NCBI GenBank assembly: GCA_051879315.1
Contig: JBJELW010000066.1
Location: 1 to 64,000 of the forward strand
Direction: 5' to 3'
DNA: 64,000 nt
From: Roseburia_C sp051879315
GTDB taxonomy: Bacteria; Bacillota; Clostridia; Lachnospirales; Lachnospiraceae
Position 1 is the first letter of the stretch, and each line of letters starts with the position of its first letter. Positions 24,370-32,766 of the stretch are shown piece after piece. Made by a program: the position numbers and the translations under genes. The notes under the pieces are model-generated. The model made no database searches. It saw nothing but the letters and a program-made list of their open reading frames with translations, and had not been told where the DNA came from.

Positions 24370-24822
24370 ATGGCAAAATTTGTATATCGTATGCAAAATA
24401 TTCTGGATATCAAGGAAAAGCTGGAGAATCAGGCTGCCATTGCCTACAGCCAGGCAAACCAGCGGCTGCAGGAGGAAAATGACAAGCTGATGCAGCTTTT
24501 TGCCAGAAAAAACGGGTATGAAATGCAGGCCAGAGAATTGGTACAGGATAAGATTGATGTGCGGGAGATCCAGCATTGTCGAAAAGCCATAGAGTCTGTG
24601 AAGGTTTTGATCCGCAGGCAGATGCTGGAAGTTCAGGTGGCGGAAAAAAATGCGGAGGCAGCCAGGAAACGTCTGGCTGATTTGATGAAAGATCGAAAGA
24701 CCCATGAGAAACTCAAGGAAAACGCATTTGAGGAATTTAAACGGGAACTGAATGCGGAGGACAATAAACTGGTGGACGAGCTGGTAAGTTACACCTACGG
24801 AAAAGAAAAAGAGGAAGAGTAG
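24370..24822 (+). CDS. fliJ: Flagellar export chaperone FliJ
   Basis: A 150-residue, almost entirely helical coiled-coil protein. The N-terminus FVYRMQNILDIKEKLENQAA is typical of FliJ, followed by heptad-rich Lys/Glu sequence and ending KEKEEE. It acts with FliI and FlhA in export. AGGTAGAGC precedes the ATG. Identity rests on sequence style plus position directly after fliI. Confidence 0.92.
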   Translation: MAKFVYRMQNILDIKEKLENQAAIAYSQANQRLQEENDKLMQLFARKNGYEMQARELVQDKIDVREIQHCRKAIESVKVLIRRQMLEVQVAEKNAEAARKRLADLMKDRKTHEKLKENAFEEFKRELNAEDNKLVDELVSYTYGKEKEEE

Positions 24823-24836
24823 CAGGTGGTGAGCGT

Positions 24837-25646
24837 ATGGCAGAATTGGATAAGAAAGCTGCAAAAAAGGCAGAGAAGGCCAGAAAAAAGGAAGAAAAAA
24901 AGAACAAGAATATGATGGATGATCTGGAGGAAGAAAGTGGTGCTTCATCCAAGGTGGCCGTCTTTTTGGCGACACTGATCATCATACTGGTTTGGATCGT
25001 GATATTCGCATTGCTGATCAAATGGGATGTGGGAGGCTTCGGATCCACCGTTATGACTCCGCTTTTGAAGAATGTTCCCTATGTGAATCGGATTCTGCCC
25101 CGGTCGGATGAAGAACTTTCCACGGAGGACGAGTATCCGTACAAGACTTTGGATGAAGCGGTGGAGTACATTAAGGAGCTGGAACTGGAACTGGCGGAAG
25201 CCCAGTCCGGAAATTCCGATTATGATGCGTATGTGGCAGAACTGGAAGCTCAGGCGGAGAAATTAAAGGAGTACGAAGCGAATCAGGCTGCGTTTGAAGA
25301 AGAGAAGGAAAAATTTTACGCAGAGGTTGTTTTTTCGGACGAAGCACCCGATATAGATGAATATAGGCAGTATTATGAAAGTATAGAGCCGGATAACGCG
25401 GAACAGCTTTATAAGCAGGTGATTCGGCAGGAAGCAGTTTCTGAGGAAATCGAAGATTATGTTAAGGCATATTCGGAGATGAAACCCAAGGCGGCCGCTG
25501 CGATTTTTGACACCATGACTGATAATCTGGAACTGGTGGCAGATATCCTGGAAAATATGGATGCGGAATCCCGTGGTAATATCCTGGCAAATATGAATCA
25601 GGATACGGCTGCGAAAGTGACGGAGATCATGAACCCCATCAATTAG
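24837..25646 (+). CDS. MotE-like flagellar membrane protein (YlxF/MgtE-N type)
   Basis: A 269-residue inner-membrane protein. A Lys/Ala/Glu-rich cytoplasmic N-terminus (1-35) is followed by one membrane segment near 41-63 (VAVFLATLIIILVWIVIFAL), an acidic coiled coil (about 100-150), and a C-terminal MgtE N-domain-like helical repeat (MKPKAAAAIFDTMTDNLELV, ILENMDAESRGNILANM). This is the architecture of MotE/YlxF, which occupies the same slot between fliJ and fliK in Bacillus and Clostridia and is linked to stator function or export. fliK follows 47 bp on. Confidence 0.88.
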   Translation: MAELDKKAAKKAEKARKKEEKKNKNMMDDLEEESGASSKVAVFLATLIIILVWIVIFALLIKWDVGGFGSTVMTPLLKNVPYVNRILPRSDEELSTEDEYPYKTLDEAVEYIKELELELAEAQSGNSDYDAYVAELEAQAEKLKEYEANQAAFEEEKEKFYAEVVFSDEAPDIDEYRQYYESIEPDNAEQLYKQVIRQEAVSEEIEDYVKAYSEMKPKAAAAIFDTMTDNLELVADILENMDAESRGNILANMNQDTAAKVTEIMNPIN

Positions 25647-25693
25647 CGGCAGACTGCCTGTATTATGAAATGTCAGGAGAAAGGAGGAAAAAT

Positions 25694-27259
25694 ATGACAA
25701 GTGTAAAGCTGACAGATATGATGTCTGCTTCTTCCGGTGATGTTATTGCATCGCTGGGAACGTCGGTTAGTATGGGAAAACAAACCATTTCATCCGATCA
25801 GCAATCTTTTGCCACAGTCATGAATGGCACGGCTCAAAATCGCAAATCACCGGATAATCCGGACGTGTCCCGCAGCCGCAACGATAACGGTGCGGACGTG
25901 AAGGAGAACTACCGGGCCAGCAACCGGGGAAATGCAATGGACCGCAAGGTGACACAGGCTGCTGTGGGGGATTCGGGAAAATTCCGGAAACTGGAAGAAA
26001 ATCAGGAAGAGATTACCGGAGAATTCTCACAGGGAATGAAAGAACTGCTGACGGGACAGCTGGATGTTTCCGAGGAAGAACTGGAGGCAGCCATGACAGC
26101 ATTAGGGTTAAGCTATCTGGATCTTTTGAATCCATCCAATCTTACCCTGTTGGCAGCTCGGCTCATCGGGACGGAGGATACCTGCACACTGCTGATGAAT
26201 GAGGATTTTACCCAGCTTCTGCAGCAGAGCGACTGGCTGGTATCTGATCTGACAGAGTCCACCGGACTCAGCCGGGAGGAAATTTTATCATGGCAGGATC
26301 TGCAGAATCAATGGATGGTAACCGGAACGGAGGAGGCTCAGGCGGAGCCTGCGACGGATCATTCCGAAGGGGGAGTGCCGGTGCCTGCGGAGATGATGGA
26401 AGAAGTTGCGGAGCCGGTGACTGAAGTAAAGATTTCAGATGAGGCTGTCGATACCTTTGAAAACGGAAATTTACATGCGGCAGGGAAAAAGAATGGATCG
26501 GAAGTACAGCAGCTGTCTGAAGGGAAAGAAACAAAGACCGGGCATGATGAGCAGACAGATGGCAGGATGGAAGAAGCCGCAGCAGTGAAAGAAAAACGTG
26601 GAGAAACTGACACGGAACAGGAACAGACGTTTTCATCCGGACAATTCCAGGGAGAAATGTTTGAAAAGGATGGAGAGAAAAGCGGCGTTGAACAGTTGAC
26701 ACACACCCAGAATACCGGTTTTGAAAATGTTCGGGCAGAAGTGGCTGTGGAAATGCCGATCCAGACACAGACAGCACCTTCCAATGTAGATGTGCAGGAG
26801 CTGATGCAGCAGTTTGTTGAATTTGCAAGACTCCACGTGACACAGGATACCACATCTATTGATATGCAGTTGAATCCGGAAAATCTTGGAAAATTGTATC
26901 TGCATGTGTCCACCGGTAGGGAAGGAAATGTGACGGCGGAAATTGCTGCCAGCAGTCAGGAGGTAAAGGAAGCCCTGGAGACTCAGATCGCAGAGCTTCG
27001 CATCACTTTAAACCAGCAGGGAGTTAAGGTGGACGCGGTGGAAGTTACCGTGGCAAGCCATGAGTTTGATCAGAATTTAGAGCAGAATGCAGCCCGTGAC
27101 CAGCAACAGGGTGAAGAGCGGGAGCAGCAGAGTCGGAACGGTGTGAGAAGTCTGTTTCGCGGAGAGCTGGATGATCTGACCGGAATCACATCGGAGGAGG
27201 AACTTCTGGCGGCAAGAATTATGAAAGACAACGGAAACACCATGGATGTAACCGTGTAG
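25694..27259 (+). CDS. fliK: Flagellar hook-length control protein FliK
   Basis: A 521-residue ruler protein. The long N-terminal and middle parts are low-complexity and Glu/Gln/Thr-rich. The conserved C-terminal switch domain spans about 375-470: SIDMQLNPENLGKLYLHVST, VKEALETQIAELRITLNQQG and VKVDAVEVTVA. It measures hook length and switches export specificity. ATG 25694 is chosen over ATG 25670, because AAGGAGG (25681-25687) lies 7 bp before it and downstream of the first ATG. Unlike its neighbours the middle section is weakly conserved, which is normal for FliK. Confidence 0.92.
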   Translation: MTSVKLTDMMSASSGDVIASLGTSVSMGKQTISSDQQSFATVMNGTAQNRKSPDNPDVSRSRNDNGADVKENYRASNRGNAMDRKVTQAAVGDSGKFRKLEENQEEITGEFSQGMKELLTGQLDVSEEELEAAMTALGLSYLDLLNPSNLTLLAARLIGTEDTCTLLMNEDFTQLLQQSDWLVSDLTESTGLSREEILSWQDLQNQWMVTGTEEAQAEPATDHSEGGVPVPAEMMEEVAEPVTEVKISDEAVDTFENGNLHAAGKKNGSEVQQLSEGKETKTGHDEQTDGRMEEAAAVKEKRGETDTEQEQTFSSGQFQGEMFEKDGEKSGVEQLTHTQNTGFENVRAEVAVEMPIQTQTAPSNVDVQELMQQFVEFARLHVTQDTTSIDMQLNPENLGKLYLHVSTGREGNVTAEIAASSQEVKEALETQIAELRITLNQQGVKVDAVEVTVASHEFDQNLEQNAARDQQQGEEREQQSRNGVRSLFRGELDDLTGITSEEELLAARIMKDNGNTMDVTV

Positions 27260-27271
27260 AAAGGAGTAGTT

Positions 27272-27991
27272 ATGGCGATTACACAGTTAGTAAAAGATGG
27301 CGTGTTGATTGATTCATCAGCCAGTGCATCATCGCTATCCAGCAGTAATGTGACAGACAACAGTTCGTTGGATAAAGAGGCCTTTTTGCAGCTTCTGGTT
27401 GCGCAGATGAAATACCAGGATCCTTTGGAGCCCACCGACAATACGGAATACATTTCACAGTTGGCAACGTTCTCACAGCTGGAGGCAACCCAGAATATGC
27501 AATCCTCTTTGAATGCAATGGAGGCAAATGATCTGGTGGGTAAGCAGGTAATCCTGAAGGTCACATCTTCCGTGACGGGAGAGACTTCTTATGTGTCCGG
27601 TCGTGTAGACTATGTGCTGCATGAAAATGGTGAAACTTACCTGTCTGTGAATGATGGACTTTATTCTATCGAAGATTTGGATACAGTGGCAGATTCCGAT
27701 TATATGGATGCAGTATCCTTTGCAAAGTCCTTTAACAGCGCAGTGAGCAGTCTGCCGTCAGTGAACAGCGTTAGTGCATCGGATGAGTCCAGGGTAACAA
27801 CACTTTATACGGCGTATCAGTCCCTTTCCGATTATCAGAAACAGTTTGTTTCGGCAGATGATGTGGCAAAGGTGGAAAATCTCATGGCAAAGATTGCACT
27901 GCTGAAGGCCGATTCTTCAGGCGCTGATACGGAAGCGGACGTGGAAGATGATGCACAAACAGAGGAAGAGAGCGGCGTTGAACAGGAATAA
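27272..27991 (+). CDS. flgD: Hook-capping protein FlgD with a C-terminal helical module
   Basis: A 239-residue scaffold for hook assembly. The N-terminal FlgD core is plain: FLQLLVAQMKYQDPLEPTDN, then EYISQLATFSQLEATQNMQS. It is followed by a beta-rich middle part (LVGKQVILKVTSSVTGETSY). After about residue 140 it carries an extra helical stretch (SLPSVNSVSASDESRVTTLY, AYQSLSDYQKQFVS, VAKVENLMAKI) resembling the helical spacer modules of Firmicutes surface adhesins, and an acidic tail. AAAGGAG precedes the ATG. The extension makes it longer than the roughly 140-residue clostridial form I would expect. Confidence 0.92.
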   Translation: MAITQLVKDGVLIDSSASASSLSSSNVTDNSSLDKEAFLQLLVAQMKYQDPLEPTDNTEYISQLATFSQLEATQNMQSSLNAMEANDLVGKQVILKVTSSVTGETSYVSGRVDYVLHENGETYLSVNDGLYSIEDLDTVADSDYMDAVSFAKSFNSAVSSLPSVNSVSASDESRVTTLYTAYQSLSDYQKQFVSADDVAKVENLMAKIALLKADSSGADTEADVEDDAQTEEESGVEQE

Positions 27992-28024
27992 GGGAAAGAT
28001 GGAAACGAATAGGGGGCGAGGCGT

Positions 28025-28429
28025 ATGAATGGAATTCCCGGTCAGTTTTCCTCTATTGAACAGATACAGGATCAGTATCTTAATGCGCAGAGGGTAAACT
28101 ATTCGGAGCAATCATCCGATATATCCTTTGCGAAGGTATTACAGGAAAAGCAACAAAAGATCACACAGCCTATGGATGCCCTGAAATTTTCTAAACATGC
28201 CACTATGCGTCTGGCGGATAGAGACATTAGTTTGTCCGAGGAACAGAGTGTGCGTTTGGAGGAAGGGGTAAAGAAGGCTTCAGAGAAAGGAATTAAGGAA
28301 TCTCTTGTGGTGATGGATTCATTGGCGTTCATTGTGAATGTGCCGAACCGCACGGTTGTGACGGCCATTGACCAGACAGAATCCGAGAATAACATTTTTA
28401 CAAATATTGATGGCGCGGTAATTGTATAG
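28025..28429 (+). CDS. Flagellar operon protein, TIGR02530 family
   Basis: A 134-residue protein of the family found between flgD and flgE in Bacillus/Clostridia flagellar operons. The C-terminal core LKFSKHATMRLADRDISLSE, followed by ALAF-type sequence (DSLAFIVNVPNRTVVTAID), is recognisable. The function is not established; position suggests hook assembly. GGGGCGAGGCGT lies before the ATG. It ends 73 bp before flgE. Confidence 0.85.
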   Translation: MNGIPGQFSSIEQIQDQYLNAQRVNYSEQSSDISFAKVLQEKQQKITQPMDALKFSKHATMRLADRDISLSEEQSVRLEEGVKKASEKGIKESLVVMDSLAFIVNVPNRTVVTAIDQTESENNIFTNIDGAVIV

Positions 28430-28502
28430 CTGGACCTTAACGGAAGCTATGATTTCTGACTGACAGAGGAAATCAAACCGCGGAATAGGAGGTCATGTAA
28501 TT

Positions 28503-30191
28503 ATGATGAGATCAATGTACTCTGCTGTGTCAGGACTAAAGACACATCAGACCAAAATGGATGTAATCGGTAACAATATTGCCAACGTGAACACGGTGGC
28601 ATTTAAATCATCCTCAGTAACTTTTAGCGAGATTATGTATCAGACTATTTCCAGTGCGTCCAGCGCCAATCCTACAACAGGAATCGGCGGTGTCAATGCC
28701 AAGCAGATCGGACTTGGTGTGACCAGTGGAGCCACTGCCGTGAGTATCACTTCGGCAGGTGCGGCACAGACCACTGGAAATGCATTTGATATCAAGATCA
28801 CAGACAGCGGAAATACCACCAGCTTTTTTGTGGTCAGTAATGGAACTGAAAATCTTTTTACCAGAGCGGGCTCTTTCTACATTGATGGATCCGGCAACCT
28901 GGCTATGACATCCACCGGATACAATGTCATGGGATGGCAGGTGGATGAAACTACCGGTGAGATTCGAAAAGATTCTGTATCCGCACTGCGGATCATGCAG
29001 GAGAAGAATCTGACTTCCTCTGCAGAGGCTACCACCGCTGCCACCTGTGCCGGCGTCGTTGATAAGAACAGCGCCGATATCACCAGCGCAGACGGATATG
29101 CCATGAACCTGAATTTTTATGACAGTCTCGGGTATTCTTATACAGCAAAATTTGCCATTAAGGCAGTGGATACTGAAACCGGAAAGTATACGGTGGAGTT
29201 GTCCGCTATTTATGATTCGGATAATCAGAACATACTGGAGACATACCTGGCCGATGGAAAATCATTGACCAATTTGTTTGGCGCGGAGGACGGTGCACAG
29301 AATACATACTCAGTGTTGAACAGTGAGTGGATCGCCGGATCCAGTACTGTTCAGGTGAACGGCGGTGATTATCCGGGAACCTTCCAGAGCTTTACCAACA
29401 CCGGAGATGGAAAGACCTATTATATTAATACAGCGGGTGTCGACCAAGTTCCTACGAATCCGGACAGCCGTGTGTACTGTGAGAATGAGGCCGGTGCCAT
29501 TGTTCCGGTGGATGATGTACTTATTTCCGATATTTACAGCGGTCTGCAGACAGGAGCTAATATCGTGGCTATTTCAAGTGATAATCCACCTACGATTACT
29601 GCCTCCAATGTGAATTACACACTGCAGTTTGATGCTGACAACGGAGCTTTCGAGTCCATCGGAAACAGCACCAACGGAATCGTTTCCCTGAATTTAAAAC
29701 AGTTGGGAGGCAATTTTGAAAATATCGCCATTGATTTTACCCAGTGCCTTAATTCCAACAATGGTGGAACATCCACTGTTGGAATGGATGCAGGAGCTGT
29801 CGATGGGACCACCGGAACCGGTAAGAAGCTGGGATCGCTGACCGGTGTGTCTGTGGATTCCAATGGTAAGATTTACGGTTCCTACGACAACGGTAATACG
29901 GTTCTGCTGGGACAGATCGCAGCAGCCCGTTTTTCCAATGCGGCAGGTCTGGAGAAGGTGGGTGACAACTGTTACCGCACCACATTAAACTCCGGTGAAT
30001 TTGACGGAATAGGTGTAGAAATTGACGCAAATGGAAGTACCATGTCCACCGGCGAATTGGAAATGTCCAATGTGGATCTGGCATCTGAGTTTACGGAGAT
30101 GATTACAACCCAGAGAGGCTTCCAGGCCAATTCCAGGGTGATTACCACATCGGATACCCTGTTAGAGGAATTGATCAATCTGAAACGATAA
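28503..30191 (+). CDS. flgE: Flagellar hook protein FlgE
   Basis: A 562-residue hook subunit. The N-terminal MYSAVSGLKTHQTKMDVIGN with NNIANVNTVAFK and the C-terminal region ELEMSNVDLASEFTEMITTQ plus RGFQANSRVITTSDTLLEEL are the terminal D0 rod/hook motifs. The middle D1-D2 region is enlarged and Asn/Ser/Thr/Gly-rich. AGGAGG lies 12 bp before ATG 28503; ATG 28506 is the immediate alternative. No flbD/swrD homologue follows, unlike in most relatives; instead there is a 291-bp gap with a palindrome and a promoter. Confidence 0.96.
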   Translation: MMRSMYSAVSGLKTHQTKMDVIGNNIANVNTVAFKSSSVTFSEIMYQTISSASSANPTTGIGGVNAKQIGLGVTSGATAVSITSAGAAQTTGNAFDIKITDSGNTTSFFVVSNGTENLFTRAGSFYIDGSGNLAMTSTGYNVMGWQVDETTGEIRKDSVSALRIMQEKNLTSSAEATTAATCAGVVDKNSADITSADGYAMNLNFYDSLGYSYTAKFAIKAVDTETGKYTVELSAIYDSDNQNILETYLADGKSLTNLFGAEDGAQNTYSVLNSEWIAGSSTVQVNGGDYPGTFQSFTNTGDGKTYYINTAGVDQVPTNPDSRVYCENEAGAIVPVDDVLISDIYSGLQTGANIVAISSDNPPTITASNVNYTLQFDADNGAFESIGNSTNGIVSLNLKQLGGNFENIAIDFTQCLNSNNGGTSTVGMDAGAVDGTTGTGKKLGSLTGVSVDSNGKIYGSYDNGNTVLLGQIAAARFSNAAGLEKVGDNCYRTTLNSGEFDGIGVEIDANGSTMSTGELEMSNVDLASEFTEMITTQRGFQANSRVITTSDTLLEELINLKR

Positions 30192-30232
30192 TCGGATGAT
30201 TTTATCGTAGATAAAAATGGCACAATATGTAG

Positions 30233-30267
30233 ATATTGGGGAACTATATTATATAGTTCCCCAATAT
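30233..30267. other. Perfect 16-bp palindrome after flgE
   Basis: ATATTGGGGAACTATA and its exact reverse complement flank a TTA loop. No U-tract follows (TTGGTATC), so it is not a classic rho-independent terminator. It may act as an RNA-stabilising or processing hairpin at the 3' end of the flgE message. Confidence 0.75.
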
Positions 30268-30315
30268 TTGGTATCTGATAAAATTGTCGGGAATTGAAAA
30301 AACTTGCAAAAAAAG

Positions 30316-30344
30316 TAGACAATCGACAGAAAATTTAGTAATAT
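30316..30344 (+). promoter_or_regulatory. Internal SigA-type promoter for motA and downstream
   Basis: TAGACA (30316-30321), a 17-bp spacer and TAATAT (30339-30344), about 138 bp before the motA start. The rest of the 291-bp flgE-motA gap shows no gene. Confidence 0.5.
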
Positions 30345-30482
30345 GATATAGATAAGGATAGTGTGTAAATCTCATGCTTTTGTGAAGGAAGAAAAGTGGC
30401 AGAGGACAATAGATGCATGGAATGCCGCAGATGCATGGGAATCAGGACTATAGATTTTGGGATGAAAAGCAGGTGAGAAGGT

Positions 30483-31280
30483 TTGGATATTGCATCATTG
30501 GCGGGTATTATATTGGGGTTTGCAATGGTCATATTTGGTATTGTGTCCAGTGCAGATTTTGCTGCAATTAAAGACAGCTTTGTCGATGTGCCGTCAATCA
30601 TTATTACGATCGGTGGCTCACTGACCGGACTTTTGGCTTCCAATAAATTAAAAGATTTTATAGCGGGCTTTAAGTCCATGAAGCTTGTATTTAAAGAGAA
30701 TACCACGGATCCGGGTGAGGTGATTTCCAATATCATCAACCTTGCGAACGTGTCGCGAAAAGAAGGCCTTTTGGCTTTGGAGGAAGCTGCCGGTAGTATC
30801 GATGATCCTTTTCTTAAGAAGGGAATCATGCTGGTGGTGGACGGTACGGATCCGGATCTGGTGCGAGGTATTTTGGAAACGGATCTCAATTGCGTGGAAT
30901 CCAGACATAAAAAGACTATAGGTTTCTGGACCAAGTGGGCAGAACTTGGACCGGCATGGGGAATGATTGGTACGTTGGTTGGTTTGGTTAACATGTTAAA
31001 GAACCTGAATGATCCGTCTTCCATCGGTCCGCAGATGGCGGTGGCTTTGCTGACGACCTTGTATGGATCGCTGATTGCCAACTGGCTGTGTAATCCGATT
31101 GCTTCCAAGATGGAGGTCAACAACGCAAATGAAATCATGATGAAAGAGGTAACCGTGGAGGGTCTCCTGTCTATTCAGGCCGGAGAGAATCCAAGAGTAA
31201 TAGAAGAAAAACTAAAATCATTCCTTTCTCCGTCAGCCCGTGAGGCTTTGGGCGGTAATGAGGCCGGAGGTGAGGAATAA
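30483..31280 (+). CDS. motA: Flagellar motor stator protein MotA
   Basis: A 265-residue membrane protein, the peptidoglycan-independent half of the ion-conducting stator. Membrane segments lie near 5-22 and 32-50 and two more near 145-200. GFWTKWAELGPAWGMIGTLV with PQMAVALLTTLYGS is the typical MotA/TolQ/ExbB core. The start is TTG 30483 behind AGGTGAGAAGG. motB begins on the last base of its stop. Coupling ion (H+ or Na+) cannot be read with confidence. Confidence 0.95.
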   Translation: MDIASLAGIILGFAMVIFGIVSSADFAAIKDSFVDVPSIIITIGGSLTGLLASNKLKDFIAGFKSMKLVFKENTTDPGEVISNIINLANVSRKEGLLALEEAAGSIDDPFLKKGIMLVVDGTDPDLVRGILETDLNCVESRHKKTIGFWTKWAELGPAWGMIGTLVGLVNMLKNLNDPSSIGPQMAVALLTTLYGSLIANWLCNPIASKMEVNNANEIMMKEVTVEGLLSIQAGENPRVIEEKLKSFLSPSAREALGGNEAGGEE

Positions 31281-32128
31281 TGGCCAGAAAAAAACAGGAA
31301 GATGCGCCCAAGGGTTCACCGGCGTGGATGGCCACTTTCAGCGACCTGATGAATTTACTGCTCTGTTTCTTCGTGTTACTTTTTTCTATGTCTACTGTGG
31401 ATGCCGAGAAGTTTGTAATGGTGATAGCCTCTTTGCAGAGCAGTTTTTCTGTACTGCCGGCCGGGGGCAGCAGTATCGGAGAAGGACAGATGGTGGGGGC
31501 AGGTATCAGTCAGCTTTCCCAGCTGGATATTTATTTTCAGCAAAACAACTCTGATGGAATTGATGAGGGCGGCGCCACGGATGTGGATGACGACAATATT
31601 GGAGGAGCATCAACGGAAGATATCAAAGAACAGTACCGTCAGGAAGCTTTGAATGAATCCCAGGACATGGCAGAGGAAATCGAGGAGAAACTGGTACAGT
31701 ATGGGATACAGGATCAGGTTGATGTGGAGTTTAATGCAGAGTATGTGCTGCTGACTCTAAATGGTGCTATTTTGTTTGATTCCGGTAAGTCCGAAGTAAG
31801 GGATGAGGCGAAGGATCTGATTATAAAGATTGCCTCTATAGTAGAGCAGTATGATAATAATATCATCGAGATTGAGGGACATACCGACAATGTGCCGATC
31901 CATTCCAGCAAATATGAGGACAATGATGTTTTATCCATGTACCGGGCACTTTCAGTTGCAAATCTGATCCGGGATAATTCCGATATAGATCCGGCTCTGT
32001 TGAAATCAGCCGGTCGGGGTGAGTATGTCCCCGTGGCGGACAATTCCACCGAGGAAGGACGGGCCCGTAACCGTCGGGTGGAGATAAAAGTATACAATAC
32101 TTTAAATTCGGGAGAAGCGACAGAATAA
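31280..32128 (+). CDS. motB: Flagellar motor stator protein MotB
   Basis: A 282-residue stator protein that anchors MotA to peptidoglycan. The N-terminus PAWMATFSDLMNLLLCFFVL shows the single membrane helix with the ion-binding Asp (in FSDLMNLLLCFF). The C-terminal OmpA-like domain has NAEYVLLTLNGAILFDSGKS, EIEGHTDNVPIHSS and GRGEYVPVADNSTEEGRARN with RRVEIK. It overlaps motA by one base. A hairpin-bearing gap precedes fliL. Confidence 0.96.
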   Translation: MARKKQEDAPKGSPAWMATFSDLMNLLLCFFVLLFSMSTVDAEKFVMVIASLQSSFSVLPAGGSSIGEGQMVGAGISQLSQLDIYFQQNNSDGIDEGGATDVDDDNIGGASTEDIKEQYRQEALNESQDMAEEIEEKLVQYGIQDQVDVEFNAEYVLLTLNGAILFDSGKSEVRDEAKDLIIKIASIVEQYDNNIIEIEGHTDNVPIHSSKYEDNDVLSMYRALSVANLIRDNSDIDPALLKSAGRGEYVPVADNSTEEGRARNRRVEIKVYNTLNSGEATE

Positions 32129-32154
32129 TGCCGGGTGAAATATAAAAACGGATG

Positions 32155-32193
32155 GGCACAAGGACTCCGTCACTTTCGGTGATGCCTCGTGCC
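32155..32193 (+). other. Hairpin in the motB-fliL gap
   Basis: GGCACAAGG and CCTCGTGCC pair with one mismatch, and an inner GTCAC pairs with GTGAT (one G-U) around a TTTCG loop. No U-tract follows. It ends about 8 bp before the fliL ribosome site and could influence message stability or fliL translation. Confidence 0.5.
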
Positions 32194-32212
32194 AGTAATA
32201 GGGAGGCTTTTT

Positions 32213-32731
32213 ATGAAGAAAAATCTTATGTCGGTGCTGATACTGGCATTGGTATTAGTTAATTTGATATTGACGGCGATTCTGACTATCAGTATTTTGC
32301 CCCAGACGAAGAAAGCCAATGAACTGATTACAACGGTTTGTAGTGCAATTAATCTGGAACTTGCATCGGGGGATGTGACAGAGAGCAGTTCCAGTGTGCC
32401 GATGAGCCAGAGTGCCACATATGCGATTGAGAACACCATGACTATCAGTTTGAAAAAGGGCGCGGATGGCAAACAGCATTATGTTGTGCTGGGGGTATCA
32501 GTGTCTATGGATACGAAAAGTGATGGTTATAAAGATTATGGAGCTGCAGTGGAAGCAGGAGAATATGATTCGATTATTTGTGATACGGTAGATAGTGTGG
32601 TTTCGGGCTACACATTGGAAGAATTTGAGGACAGGGATGCAGTGAAGCAGGATATTTTGAAACAGCTGCAGAGCAGATTTGAGTCTGATTTTATCTATCA
32701 GGTTAATTTTTCCAGTGTCACACCGCAGTAG
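32213..32731 (+). CDS. fliL: Flagellar basal body-associated protein FliL
   Basis: A 172-residue single-pass membrane protein near the stator. It has an N-terminal membrane segment (MSVLILALVLVNLILTAILT), then the FliL domain (MTISLKKGADGKQHYVVLGV, C-terminal LQSRFESDFIYQVNFSSVTP). ATG 32213 behind GGGAGG is preferred to an upstream TTG at 32189, which lies inside the hairpin. It ends 35 bp before fliM. Confidence 0.9.
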   Translation: MKKNLMSVLILALVLVNLILTAILTISILPQTKKANELITTVCSAINLELASGDVTESSSSVPMSQSATYAIENTMTISLKKGADGKQHYVVLGVSVSMDTKSDGYKDYGAAVEAGEYDSIICDTVDSVVSGYTLEEFEDRDAVKQDILKQLQSRFESDFIYQVNFSSVTPQ

Positions 32732-32766
32732 CGGTTATAGGAAGCAGTGTAAGGTGGTGAGAGTTC

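Noticed and set aside
30192..30482. c-di-GMP riboswitch or flbD gene in the flgE-motA gap
   Set aside because: No GEMM-type conserved segments and no frame resembling FlbD were found on reading both strands.
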